64,000 nt of DNA from Paralvinella palmiformis (lineage: Eukaryota > Annelida > Polychaeta > Terebellida > Alvinellidae): the NCBI GenBank assembly GCA_025642065.1, contig JAODUP010000119.1, positions 612,501 to 676,500 on the forward strand, read 5' to 3'. A model generated the notes under the pieces. It was not told the DNA's origin. It saw nothing but the letters and a program-made list of their open reading frames with translations, and did no database searches. A program made the translations under genes and the position numbers. Each line of letters opens with the position of its first letter. The stretch's first letter is position 1. Below, piece after piece: positions 12,431-25,828 of the stretch.

Positions 12431-12654
12431 GTAAGTAAACAATAGAATCATTATTTATTAAACTCTATTCTTTGTTTTCGAACTAGAAATTTCGTCATTA
12501 TTTTTTATCGCGAATTATCTTCGTTGAACTTCTTCTCGGGGTTTGTAAATGCGATTCCTGAATTTTGTTTTCTTTCGGCGAAACGGAAGATTATAATTGA
12601 GACGATATGCTTCTAAACCGCATCAGTTTACATATCTATGAAGTTAAATCGAGC

Positions 12655-12945
12655 TGTAGTGGGTGGGGGGGGGGATTATTTAGGGTCGCGGGTTCGGAGT
12701 TCCAGAGCTGACCGGGTTCAGTCATCTAGAAATGAGAACATGACAGGACATGATCACTGGGTGTCTAGAGTAATGCTATACGTATACAGTGGCAGCATGC
12801 GTTGTATGCTTCCTTGGGAGTTAAGGTGTGTGAAGGATTGAACAACAAAAAAACGGTCTGAGTTAGGGATAATAATTATGTAAAAACACCCGAGAACAGC
12901 ACAGCTGAATATGATGCTCTATAAATCAAATATTATTATTATTAT
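12655..12945 (+). repeat. SINE-like element (family C)
   Basis: A tRNA-like head with ccgggttcagtc is followed by a body and a tail ctctataaatcaaatattattattat. The body and tail align loosely with about 54130-54350, including catgc(g/a)tt(g/a)ta and gataataat. The ending in tandem ATT is typical of a SINE mobilised by CR1/L2-like LINEs. Confidence 0.55.
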
Positions 12946-13149
12946 ATACTCAAAGAGGGAGATAAAGTATTGATGGCTTACCAATATCCTCTGGTCAGAT
13001 GCTTTTCGATCATAAAATGCGATAATGCGAACATTGAAATGAACTGACTCAAATGTATCTACGTTGAAATCATGGTTAGGGGTGTGTTTTATCTACATAT
13101 CATCAAGCCATGGTTTATAGGTTAGTATAAATACTTAGGTAAGCCATAC

Positions 13150-13310
13150 CCTTGGGTATCCTGGTGGTTAAGTAGTAGAATTGTGGAAGAGAAAACTAGA
13201 ACACCTCGGCTCGAGTCCACCAACTCCCTGCTGATCTGACATGTGCTAATTGCTTCACTCAGCCATAGATTACTGTTTGCTTGGTCAGGAAGGATTACTT
13301 CGATTTAAAC
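13150..13310 (+). repeat. Possible tRNA-derived SINE
   Basis: A box-A-like tggtggttaagtag and a box-B-like ggctcgagtccacc lie about 45 bp apart, as in tRNA-headed SINEs. No second copy is evident in this window, so the call is weak. Confidence 0.35.
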
Positions 13311-13763
13311 GGCTATAATTGGCACCCGGAAACATCAAATCTCTCGAGACTTGACGATGGCACCAGAATTTATAAACACGAGAAGTGATCATTCACAAAG
13401 TATAAAGTATGGCACTGTAAATTGGAATAGGTTAACAGAATAACAGAATATTGCTCCCTTTAATTGTTGTTGATTTTTTAAACTACACAAACCCGTTGAC
13501 TGAACTTCAGCATATACCAGTAAGTGTACGAAATATTTTAGTATTTTCCGAGTGTAGGCATCTGCCGCTAGGTGGCGGCACTTTTTAGCCGTTCTATAGC
13601 TTCGTTGAGCGCATTCTGCGGGCTATAAAGCTTACTATGAGATGAGGCGGCCACTTAAAAGCTCTATTGTTCTCCGGTAATCAGTAAATGCTCGGTAACA
13701 AGGCCAAGTCCTTCCCAGACAGACATCCTTACATCTGTGTACCAGCGGATTAAATCAACGATC

Positions 13764-13771
13764 TGACGTCA
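13764..13771. promoter_or_regulatory. CRE palindrome TGACGTCA
   Basis: An exact cAMP-response element palindrome, with a half site (tgacgta) 5 bases further on. In intron 1. Confidence 0.3.
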
Positions 13772-14635
13772 TTATGACGTACAAGTGTTTTTATTGGAGA
13801 CGGGCACGGGGAGGGGGGGGGGGTACACGGTTTAATAACGTGTTATCATATCGGATGAATGTAGCAGTTGTTCTTATCAGCTGGCAACCAAATAGGAGAT
13901 GTTTATTATTGATAAACGATCAAATTAACGCCACACTAGATACTAATAATAGTAATAATAATATCTAGTTGAGATACTAGCCGAAGGACGGTTGGAGAGA
14001 AATAACTAAGTTCACCTACATATATTCGTACTCACGGATGTACATACACACACACACGTGTACACACGTCTACACACACACACATACACACACAACCTAT
14101 GGTAGTCCCTTGTCCTGTTCTCTAAACGCCTACGATAAAGACTAGAAGGTATCTTAATAAAACTTTTGGTCGTCCTATAGATGAACAGGGAAGTTGTACA
14201 CTTGTCTCCACAAATCTATCTAGAAATGCATATAGATCTACGCATTATGTATGTTTATGCACCTGCTAATACACGAATTACAGGTAAGTACGTATTAACC
14301 TTGATAGATTTCTTCCTTTGCTCATTAGCTGGCATTTATATATCTATAATTACTGATATAAAGAAGTATTCATAGAGGGTCCCTTATTCCTGCTCCTTCT
14401 GCTCCTTCTGCTCTTTCTGCTCCTCCTCTTCCTTCTCCTCCTCTTCCTCCTCTATATTGACATTAGTTTGGTAGATGTGAATCTCTGATCGATTTGACGA
14501 CAGCTGGTCGTATAAGATACTCAACAGACTTATACACTGAGAAGGTAAACTCAGGTGTGTCTATATGACCACAATACGATCAACAGTCTGTCATCTCAGC
14601 TTAACCGTAGCTGATCCAGATACAGTCACGATGTC
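13772..14635. other. Intron 1 sequence
   Basis: Contains poly-G (about 13811-13823), short AC runs (about 14043-14092) and a pyrimidine-rich CCTTCTGCT tract (about 14385-14455). No exon or mobile element recognised. Confidence 0.5.
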
Positions 14636-14721
14636 ACATGACATATCACAGAATGACGGTATCACACAAACCACGACTACGGTACACTCCCGACGTGACT
14701 AGTCACTCGCCCACACATGAT

Positions 14722-14833
14722 CACGTGTCACGTGTTACGATTAATGTGCTATCACGTGACAAGGCGTCCAGAAGGCGCAGACCTTTTCTTGTTGTCCTCC
14801 AAACATATTATCACGTGGTCGGTATCCCGAATG

Positions 14834-14886
<53 letters not shown>

Positions 14887-14939
14887 CAGCAGCAGCCACT
14901 TCATCGTACACGTGTCTCATTCCGATATTCCATCACGTG
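14722..14939. promoter_or_regulatory. Cluster of six CACGTG E-boxes
   Basis: Exact CACGTG palindromes lie at 14722-14727, 14729-14734, 14753-14758, 14812-14817, 14909-14914 and 14934-14939, with a seventh at 15453-15458. Two of the six and the seventh carry the extended TCACGTGA of the CLEAR element bound by TFEB/MITF-type bHLH-Zip factors. They sit 2.3-2.8 kb downstream of exon 1 of a predicted lysosomal transporter. A CT/GT microsatellite (about 14836-14884) splits the cluster. Enhancer function is inference. Confidence 0.45.
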
Positions 14940-16080
14940 ACATACCGGCCAAATCAACTTCCTTCCTAATGTCGTTAATTGCACAACGCCACCTATAGCC
15001 TGTTTTAGTATTGTTGTCAGCCAATCGAGAAAGAAAACTCTAGAGGGAGCCACTGGGTAAAACATACCGATATCAAGCCGTATTCGAACACGACTGGTCG
15101 GTTATCTGTCAAATATCGGGAAATAAGTTCAGTAAGGTAGGAAGAGACCATTTCCTTTGATTAAAGCCTTATACCAGCACACCTCTAATATGGCACCTGA
15201 TAGGATGACGTGGGCGTAGACTTTATCAGTTTTTCATCAACTTTAGATTGATCACTAAACCTGTGGTATCATCACTATATCTTCTACATCGCGTTGGGTT
15301 TTGTTGTTGTCGTTGCTGCTGCTGCTGTTGTTGCTGCTGTCGTTGCTGTTGTTGCTGCTGTTGCTGCTTTATATGAACACAAATGGCATCGCCGTCATCA
15401 TTATTGGCTCAACCGAGAGCTAACGGTGAATAGTCGACGCCAGACCTTTTGTCACGTGAAGTATTCACTGTTCTACATAACCACGCATCATTTCACGAAT
15501 ACAGTAGGTCGCCCTCGTCAACGGCAAGGGTCTCTCTACGTATGCATGGACATGACCGTAACACACACACACACACACGCACGCACGCACAAGCACACAC
15601 ATACACACATCATGCCGTCACAGGCAGAGCACACAAACACATCATCACGCCTACGGAGCCAGAACACACACACTCATCATCATCATCACCCCTACACGGG
15701 CAGAAAAAAATACAGAGGGGGGGGGGAGAACGCACCTAACAACACACAGCCAACACACAAAGACAGGACCAATACAGCACCAGGACATAAGCCAATCAAC
15801 GCCTCCCCCACACACAAATACACAAATAAACACTAATACACACACGCCAACAGACACAAAAAGACAGGACTAACACAGCACCAGGACATAAGCCAAACAC
15901 GCACACACTAACACACTAACACAAACACTAACATACTAACACACACACTAACACACCAACACACACACTAACACACACGCTAACACACTAGTATTCCACA
16001 CCAAATGAGTTTATTTCCAGATATACAAGCCAAACTTTCGACAAAAATATCTCGCTTTATGAATATATGTCAACTTATTA
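14940..16080. other. Intron 1 sequence with AC-rich duplicated tracts
   Basis: Contains a CTG/TTG tract (about 15300-15370), AC runs (about 15561-15610), a poly-G run (about 15716-15727) and an AC/CTAACACAC tract (about 15895-15990). A segment of about 40 bp at about 15757-15797 recurs at about 15851-15893. A segment shared with 19984-20019 lies at about 15637-15673. No gene. Confidence 0.6.
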
Positions 16081-16498
16081 TCTGTATTATTGTTTAGCTG
16101 ATGACATCCTCCGCAGCAGGCTTCACTCCCTCCCCTCCCTCTATCGTTCCCCTCTCTCCCTCTCTCTCTTAATGACAGCTTGGTTAAGTATGAAGGAGAG
16201 CAGTGCGTGCTGATGTGTAATTTGGAGGAGCAATGTGATGGTGTGAAGGTGGTCGACTAGAACGTTAACAGACTGGACCCATATTGGGACGGATTATGTC
16301 CTGGATAGCATTAATCCGGGATCCGGGTCCCAGGTCTTCGGATGGCTCGGGACTGAGTTAATGGCCGACATGTGGCCAATTCTCAGTCCCCAATACGAGA
16401 TGGAGGAAATTAAAGGGGACAAAGAATTATCGCCAATTGGCGAGTGAGTACTCACTCGTACATGTGAACCTATGATAGTCTTAATAGGTTTGGTAAGA
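16081..16498. other. Intron 1 unique sequence
   Basis: Contains a short CT tract (16130-16170). Nothing else recognised. Confidence 0.4.
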
Positions 16499-16499
16499 G

Positions 16500-16559
<60 letters not shown>

Positions 16560-16705
16560 TAGAGGAGGGGGGTCAGCATTGTGGGATAAGGCACTGGCGG
16601 AGATGCTCCCTTATCGTTAACACAAACTCTGGACGATTAATCAGGGGCTATTTCCAATGCAACGATTTCAATCCGAGATACGTGTAATGTCTCATCAGTC
16701 TCCCC
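16499..16705 (+). repeat. (TA)(TG)n-associated repeat, family R1 copy 1
   Basis: TA and TG runs precede a non-satellite body: gataaggcactggcgg, aaactctggac, atcaggggctatttcc, aatgtctcatcagtctcc. The same ordered blocks occur at about 42840-43000 (+) and about 59885-60110 (-), so this is a dispersed repeat of about 150-180 bp with a TG run at its left end. Confidence 0.6.
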
Positions 16706-16715
16706 ACCACACACA

Positions 16716-16720
<5 letters not shown>

Positions 16721-16796
<76 letters not shown>
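16721..16796. repeat. (TA)n(GA)n microsatellite
   Basis: TA at about 16721-16760, then GA at about 16765-16795. Confidence 0.95.
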
Positions 16797-16797
<1 letters not shown>

Positions 16798-17255
16798 AAG
16801 CAAATTATTATAGTTCATTGACCAATTAGATAATGGGATATTATCAGTTACTAAAGAGACTAGTTATATTTTATATTACCCATTGTTTTGGGGTTTTGTA
16901 GTTCGCTGACTTGCCGCTAAGGGGGCGCCATTTGTCTAGATCGGAGCTTCCAACGCGAGCCTCCGCTCAGGTACCATTGAGATAAAGTGATAGTTGAAGA
17001 TCTGAGGCCATGCCGACACTCGCCGACACCGTCACCTGGTGTGGAGATAGAGAGTCCTCAGACATACCGACCACGTGACATTATCAAGATATCCTCTTTT
17101 ATCAAGTACAGTCCTTTAAGACGGTATACAGTCAAAGACTGTTTGGCATTAATTTATCGTTAATCACTGTCTATTTGTGTCTAATGAGCGGCGTCTGCGC
17201 GTGCATGCATGTGCGTGGGTGTACGTATGTGTAAGTGTATATGTATGTATGTGTG

Positions 17256-17310
<55 letters not shown>

Positions 17311-17472
17311 CGATACATTAGTCGTATCACGCTGTAGAGCATCTCGTTATCACCTGATTTTCCGATATAATGCGATCTATCAGTCAGAGCATCTTTAGAT
17401 GGTGACTATAGCCAAGCGATAATATGCAGCTCCAGAAAACGGGAGGGTCTCGGTTTGAATCTACTACATGTC

Positions 17473-17548
<76 letters not shown>

Positions 17549-17850
17549 ATACACTTTAAATAGCATTCCGTCTGAAGCAGTAGTCGTAATATGCCGATTC
17601 TACTGTTCGATCCAGTTTAATATTCACTAAAGTCTTGACGAGCCTGAATCTGATATGGATACTCTCCTGAAGCGACAGCTCTCCCATACACGGATCGGCG
17701 CCGGTTGAGTAACTCTTCCACTGTTATGCTGAAAAATGCACCTAGGCGTATAACTGTACTGAGTATTGTGTGGATATATCTGTATGATCGACATGAAGGT
17801 AATGAAATATTGATGTCAACCGACCATAAATAGGCCTAGTAGCCAGAAAT
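16797..17850. other. Intron 1 with GT and TA runs
   Basis: A GT run lies at about 17258-17308 and a TA run at about 17476-17544. A tRNA-like box-B stretch (ggtttgaatctacta) lies near 17450. One cacgtgac lies near 17083. No exon seen. Confidence 0.55.
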
Positions 17851-17861
17851 GGTGGCTAAGT

Positions 17862-18750
17862 GCAATCATATCCAGTGTATAAAAACATTCAAACATAGCC
17901 AGTGTATAAAAACATACAATCATAGCCGGTGTATAAAAAACATATAATTATGGCCAGTGATAAAACATACAATCATAGCCAGCGATAAAACATACAATTA
18001 TAGTCAGTGTATAAAACATACAAACATAGCAAGTGTATAAAAACATATAATCACAGACAGTGTATAAAAACATACAAATATAGCCAGTGTATAAAAACGT
18101 ACAATCATGGCCAGTGATAAAACATACAATCAAAGCCAGTGTAAAAAAAACATTCAATCATAGCCTGTGTGTAAAAACATACAATCATAGCCAGTTATAA
18201 AACACACAATTATGGCCAGTGTATAAAAACATACAAATATAGCCAGTGTATAAAAACATACAATCATGCCCAGTGTATAAAAACATACAATCATAGTCAG
18301 TGTATAAAAATATACAATCATGGCCAGTTTATAAAACATACAATCATAGCCAGTGTATAAAAACATTCAATCATAGCCTGTGTGTAAAAACATACAATCA
18401 TAGCCAGTGTATAAAAACATACAAATATAGCCAGTGTATAAAAACGTACAATCATGGCCAGGTATAAAACATACAATCATGCCCGGTGTATAAAAACATA
18501 CAATCATGGCTAGTGTGTAAAACATACAATCATAGCCAGTGTATACAAATCTACAATCATGGCCAGTGTATAAAACATACAATTATAGTCAGTGTATAAA
18601 ACATACAATCATAGCCAGTGTATAAAAACATACAATCATGGCCAGTGTATAAACATACAATCATAGCTAGTGTATAAAAACATATAATGATAGTTAGTGT
18701 ATACAAAAAACATACAATCATAGCTAGTGTATAAAAACATACAATACTAT
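17862..18750. repeat. 27-bp minisatellite, about 33 degenerate copies
   Basis: The unit core acaatcatagccagtg followed by tataaaaacat repeats about every 26-28 bp with many substitutions and indels. Minus-strand frames reading Cys-Met-Phe-Tyr-Thr repeats are artefacts. The right end of the array is part of the 455-bp duplication that follows. Confidence 0.93.
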
Positions 18751-18927
18751 TTTATTCTACACACTAGTGTGTTATAAACGTTAACTTTTTATAACAACAA
18801 CCTATTTTTGTTATTAACTTGTAGGTTGGTCACTCGCTATTTACGTCTTTCTGAATGTCAGTGGATTTATTTAATAAAAGATAAATTATGATGGTCACAT
18901 AGTGAAATGGTCAATAAAGGTTCAATC

Positions 18928-18981
<54 letters not shown>

Positions 18982-19051
18982 AAGAGAGAGATAGATGTCT
19001 TATAAACATATAATAGTTTAAAAATTAATTTGGTCTATTTTTAACTTCGTT
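18597..19051 (+). repeat. 455-bp tandem duplication, left copy
   Basis: Comprises the last six units of the 27-bp minisatellite, about 200 bp of unique sequence (ctacacactagtgtgttata and onward), a TA run (18931-18979) and a short GA segment. It is nearly identical to 19052-19521. Confidence 0.9.
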
Positions 19052-19377
19052 TAAAACATACAATCATAGCCAGTGTATAAAAACATACAATCATGGCCAG
19101 TGTATAAACATACAATCATAGCTAGTGTATAAAAACATATAATGATAGTTAGTGTATACAAAAAACATACAATCATAGCTAGTGTATAAAAACATACAAT
19201 ACTATTTTATTCTACACACTAGTGTGTTATAAACGTTAACTTTTTATAACAACAACCTATTTTTGTTATTAACTTGTAGGTTGGTCACTCGCTATTTACG
19301 TCTTTCTGAATGTCAGTGGATTTATTTAATAAAAGATAAATTATGATGGTCACATAGTGAAATGGTCAATAAGGTCA

Positions 19378-19432
<55 letters not shown>

Positions 19433-19521
19433 AGAGAGAGAGAGAGAGAGAGATAGATGTTCTTTTACGTAAACATATAATAGTTTGAAAAATTAATTGT
19501 GGTCTATTTTTAACTTCGTTT
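19052..19521 (+). repeat. 455-bp tandem duplication, right copy
   Basis: Offset by 455 bp from the left copy. Differences are concentrated in the TA and GA runs (19382-19453) and a few indels near 19456-19500. It ends at the shared taacttcgttt, after which the sequence diverges. Confidence 0.9.
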
Positions 19522-20630
19522 GTGAACTAACGGAGGCTGAGCATTATGGGATGGCGCCATCACCACAGTCTCGTAAAATCTACTGTAAAGTGTCCTGGTA
19601 TCATTGACTATGATAAACTGTGATATAAAAATTGTGATATATTACTGTATGGGGGCGGTCTCCTAGAGCTGGCCTGTCGAATACCATGATGGAGATGGGG
19701 GTCATCTCAGAGAGAGAGAGAGGGGGGGGGGGAGCTTACAAACGAAGGATCGGCATCAGAGGAAGTGATATATTTTCAGCAGTTCACCAAATATTTAGTG
19801 GTTTCGGCCAAAAATAAAATCTTTGGTAAATAAAATTGTTAGAACGGCCCGCCCACGCAAACCGCTTACAGTCATGACGTAATCACAGACAGAATGACTT
19901 CGTATACGTTGCCCCGCCTGTGACGTCATCACCATGTGACGTCATTCGACTCTCATATTTCATCCGTAGAATAAACTCTATCACATCATCACGCCTACGG
20001 AGCCAGAACACACACACTTTCTCTCCCCCCCTCTCTCTCTCTATCTGTGTGTGTATGTGTATGTGCGCGCGTGCGCGCGCGTGTGTTCGTGTGTTAGAAA
20101 TATATAATAAGGCACTAATATTGATAATTATAAATCGTGAATTCATCTGAAAAATCCACCACAATACTTAACTTTAAGTATTTATGGGTGTGGGCACGCG
20201 TGTGTGACGTATTCATGCGTCCTTGTTTCAGCATCGCCACAACGGGACATCATCACCCCCCCCCCTCCGCATACCAATCGACACCCACACAAACCCTCAC
20301 ACACTATCCTAACCAACAGGTTGACCTTTAAACTGTCCCATCAATTGAAGTGATGATCTATACTTAATCCTTTAAAGCTATCAGCTAACAAATGATGACC
20401 TTTTAGAAGCTTCCGGACAAACACCAGATAGCGTTGAGAGGTCAACTTATGTCAGCGTCTAGTAACCGGGGAAGGAGAGCTTTAGAGGTCATCCTGTACG
20501 ATTGTTAATTGTGCTCTAGATTTGAGTCTTGTTATAGTTTCTAACCTGTCACTCTCTCTCTCTCTCTCACTGTCATTATTGAACGAGACAATATTGTATT
20601 ATAGGGTTATCATAATCCATAGAATTATAT
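19522..20630. other. Intron 1 with paired CRE sites
   Basis: TGACGTCA palindromes lie at 19921-19928 and 19937-19944, 16 bp apart. A segment of about 36 bp at about 19984-20019 is shared with about 15637-15673. Simple repeats: GA and G near 19711-19732, CT/GT near 20020-20095. No gene supported. Confidence 0.5.
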
Positions 20631-20639
20631 AAAGGTGTC

Positions 20640-20641
20640 GA

Positions 20642-20678
<37 letters not shown>

Positions 20679-20725
20679 CGCGCGCGCACACACACACAAA
20701 TACAGAGAGAGAGAGAGAGAGAAAT
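20640..20725. repeat. TA, CG/AC and GA microsatellites
   Basis: TA at about 20645-20676, cgcgcgcac and AC to about 20698, GA to about 20724. Confidence 0.93.
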
Positions 20726-21300
20726 TATCAGACGAACGAACGAACGCACACACGCACGGACACACGGACACTTCAAAGACTCGTCCTGGACCGTTACTCT
20801 GTTCTATCAGAGAGTTTGTGGTATTCGTTGTTATTGTTTAAATGTGGAACGTCAAATATAAATACAATAGACGGATGTAAAGTGAACCAAAAGGTAACAT
20901 CAGATGACATACGATAGGTTATTGATATGACGTCATTCAGTCATCGAACTTCTCGTCCTACAGACCCGTCAATCGGCCAAGAAATAAGTCACTGATGACG
21001 TCAGCATCATTCGGTATGGGACGATATCGACGTACTTCCGGTAAATGATGCGACTTATCTACAGAGGATCTGCCAAATGTGGCGCTTCTTCCGGTCACAT
21101 GTTCTTAGGCTGGGCGCCATCTTGTGGTCGTAACGGGGCATAAAATGTGATTACCCGGGACTCAGTGAACATACATAATGCCGTCCGAGTTCGGTGCCAA
21201 GGGAATGGTCAGTCGGTACAGAAATTGCTAGTTTCGGCGTGGTTTGCCCACACCCACGTCGACCACCTTAACAAACCATCACACTGCGCCCACTTAGACA
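20726..21300. other. Intron 1 with two CRE and ETS-like sites
   Basis: TGACGTCA lies at 20928-20935 and 20996-21003, and reverse ETS cores (acttccgg, cttccggt) lie near 21034 and 21088. This GC-richer patch could be a regulatory element of the gene. No exon seen. Confidence 0.4.
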
Positions 21301-21319
21301 GCTTTGCCCACATATACAG

Positions 21320-21323
21320 CGAC

Positions 21324-21354
<31 letters not shown>

Positions 21355-21650
21355 ACCAACTAGATAACCCCGACCACCCAAACCACCCAGAGAACCAATA
21401 CCATGTGAACAACCCAGAAAACCCAGACCACCCAAACAGGTCACAAAAACCGAGATAACCCTGACGACACTGACCCACTTAGACAACCCTAACCCCCCCC
21501 CCCCCTATCATCTGTAGCCAGCCAGACAACCCAGAGAAAACCTGACCCACCCAAGACAACTCCGACCGTTACGACAACCGATACACGCCCTGACCACCAA
21601 GACAACGGAGATATCCCGACCACTCCGACAATCCCGATCACAGCGACCCC
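21320..21650. repeat. C-rich degenerate minisatellite (GACCACCCA-like)
   Basis: After an AC run, irregular units built on gaccaccca, gacaaccc and agaaccc repeat for about 300 bp with strong strand asymmetry (C and A on plus). Confidence 0.7.
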
Positions 21651-22380
21651 TGCTCGCCAACACGGAACAATACTATTAATCAGTGGCGCCCACTGGTAAC
21701 CGAGGACAGTAGAAGTGAGACGCCTTAGGCAGTACAGGAGATGACGAGAGGAAGAACTCGTGAAGATCAGTGCGGGGCGGGCTGCGGGGGGGGGGGTGCT
21801 GGATGACAAAAAGACATTTTACCGATATAGCATCCTCCCACAAGACAATTATCATATTTGACTGAATTAGGCTTCCTCTCTTCTTCCCTTTCTAGTCCCG
21901 AAACCACCCACCTCCGCCCCCTCCTTCGGCCATCTTTACCCATCTCCACGGCACAACCCCAGCCCGCTAATACAGTACAATGGAGCGGAGTTGCGATGCG
22001 GACACTTGAGGGGTTTATGTTCCACTAAAGAGGGCAGCACCGTGGGCGGATCCGCGGTAGAGATAAGCGTTCGGTGCACGGAGACATCGGGGAACGAATT
22101 ACTCGCTGGGCCGTATTGATTCCATCGGCGTTTAGCGGCGTACCAGACAGATTGTGACACCTGTCTGGATCTCACGCCTCGGACAGTTCACTATTGAAGT
22201 GCCGGTAACTTAGTGCTGGGAGTAAACTTTACTCGTTAATATGGACGGTGTTAAGCCTGGCCTTACTCCTATCCCCTCAACCACATGATGTTAGACGTAA
22301 TGAGTCGTTTACTAAGCTCCCCATTTTGGAAGATGTTCCTTACTTACGGATCATCGGATCAGCATCGCGTTATAAACCTG
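21651..22380. other. Intron 1 unique sequence
   Basis: G-rich near 21783-21793. No gene or mobile element recognised. Confidence 0.4.
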
Positions 22381-22389
22381 GCAAGCTGT

Positions 22390-22485
22390 CTCCTCAATCT
22401 ATCTATCTATCTATCTATCTATCTGTCTATCTATCTATCTATCTATCTATCTGTCTGTCTCTCTCTGTATGTCTGTCTTCCAGTA

Positions 22486-22526
<41 letters not shown>

Positions 22527-22585
22527 TTATGTCTATCTATCTGTCTGTCTGCCTATTTATCCGTCCATCTATTTATCCATTCAAC
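22390..22585. repeat. CTAT/CTGT tetranucleotide array
   Basis: CTAT runs grade into CTGT runs, then into degenerate ATCC/ATTT. Confidence 0.93.
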
Positions 22586-22699
22586 CACCCAAATTCGTGA
22601 TCACAATATTTGGGGATTCATCTGAGGAATGACAACAGAGATAATTCTTACTTAGCTATGGAATGCTTCACAGGAGAGGGGGGGTCATCAGACCGGAGA

Positions 22700-24060
<1,361 letters not shown>

Positions 24061-24475
24061 TCTCTCTCTCTCTCTCTCTCTCTCTATGTGTGTGTGTGTG
24101 TGTGTGTGTTAACAGTGGATGTGTCTGCCTTTCTGCTTGTCTTTCAGCTTATTTCTTTCTATTTTGATGTAGTTTAGTCTGCATTCAGACATGCTTATCT
24201 GCCTGACTATCTGTATTTGTGTCTGTCTGTGTCTATCTTTCTTTCTTTCAGCCTGTCTGTATTTTTGTGTGTCTGTCTGTTTCTCTGTTTTGCCTAACTG
24301 GCTGCCTGCCTCTCTGACAACCCGCTGTTTGGTCCAGCTTTTCGCTTTTCTGTCTGTCGGTTTTCTGTATGTCTGTTTATATGTCTGTCTGCCTATCTGA
24401 CTATTTATCTGTCTGCTTATCTTCTATTATATCTCTGTCTGTGTCTGTCTATCTGTCTGTATGTCTATGGATCAG
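24061..24475. repeat. CT/GT run and degenerate TCTG tract
   Basis: A clean CT/GT run at about 24061-24108, then about 290 bp of irregular TCTG/TCTA sequence whose open frames are low-complexity artefacts. Confidence 0.8.
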
Positions 24476-24884
24476 ACTAAACCTAGACCACTGTGCCATT
24501 AGTCAGTTCGCCCATTTCTATTCCGGATGGAACATTTTTGGCACGTCTTCTCCGATACGCGCGTGCGCACTGGCCTCCATTTACACCACGGCGCCCCTGT
24601 TATCGCTCACTGTGACTCGGCCCACGGTGTCCCTCTTAATTGGATGGAGCCGCATAAAATCGGACAACTTCATATATCAATCTGACTTTAACGGTGGCAA
24701 GGCTGTTGTTATATTCCCCGCCTGAGATTACCGTTCTTCAAATATGAACATCGACCGCACACCAGGAGTTGTCCATCTACAATAGAAATCGGTAGGGGCG
24801 CTTTATACAGAGCCAGCCAATAAGAGCAGAGTAGCACGAGCATATAAATAACATGAACTAAAGAAGTACACATACAAAAGAAAT

Positions 24885-25060
24885 GCTTTCGGCCGCTCAG
24901 TTGGTGAGATCCTGTATGTGGCTCTTTGTCCTGAAAGCGACACTAATCCTGAAATTTCGGGTTCGATTCCTACTATTAGTATTAGGTTAAGGAGTTTGAT
25001 AAAGAGTTTCATGATTAAGAAAAACGCAAGTCATACGCCTCGAAGTTGTTGGAGAAGTGT
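24885..25060 (+). repeat. Probable tRNA-derived SINE
   Basis: A box-A-like gctcagttggtgaga and a box-B-like cgggttcgattcctac lie about 60 bp apart. The spacing and lack of a closable acceptor stem rule out a tRNA gene. No second copy is clear in the window. Confidence 0.45.
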
Positions 25061-25185
25061 AAGAATGGCAACATCAACGCGGGAAATAAATTCAGTTTTG
25101 ACACAGAACAATGATATGGTATCTCTGGAAAATGTATGGCTCATCCATTCAGCATTCAACGATTGATGAAAGACATATTATGCTA

Positions 25186-25267
<82 letters not shown>
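25186..25267. repeat. (TA)n microsatellite
   Basis: About 80 bp of TA alternation. Confidence 0.95.
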
Positions 25268-25270
<3 letters not shown>

Positions 25271-25659
25271 GAATATCTTAATGAAATGACATATGTGACA
25301 CGTCATCGTTATTGAAAGTGTTCAACCATTAGAGGTGTTATATTGTAACCGACATTAGTGTCATATCGACAACAACGTCACGTCACCGTGTATGTTGAGA
25401 ATGTAATATTGACGCCTTATCTGTCTATCTGCTTGTAAAACCACTGGGACGACTGTAAGTATTATCTGATGGGAGTGGGAGGGGGGGGGACTTCGAAGAA
25501 ACGACACAGGGTCGACTATGTCTCATCGCAAATATGATGGCTTCGTTCTGGAGCCAAACTCCGGGGAATCATCATCCGGGGTATCAGTGTTCTGGAGCTG
25601 ATAGGACAATGGCTGCGGTTCAGTTCTGGTACATTCCATCTGATAGGAAGAATTACAGT

Positions 25660-25662
<3 letters not shown>

Positions 25663-25725
<63 letters not shown>

Positions 25726-25828
25726 GAGAGGAAGAGAGAGGAAGAGACAGGGAGAAAGAGAGAGAGGGGGGGAAGGATAGAGAGAGGTAGAGAGAGAGAG
25801 GGAGAGAGAGAGGGGGGGGAGAGAGAGG
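25663..25828. repeat. (GA)n microsatellite
   Basis: A pure GA run at about 25663-25721, then degenerate GAGAGG/GGAGAG to about 25828. Frames on both strands are artefacts. Confidence 0.95.

Larger units (their letters stand above)
12431..13760 (+). other. Intron 1, proximal part
   Basis: Unique sequence with two SINE-like elements (about 12655-12945 and 13150-13310). Poly-G near 12663-12673. No exon seen. Confidence 0.6.
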
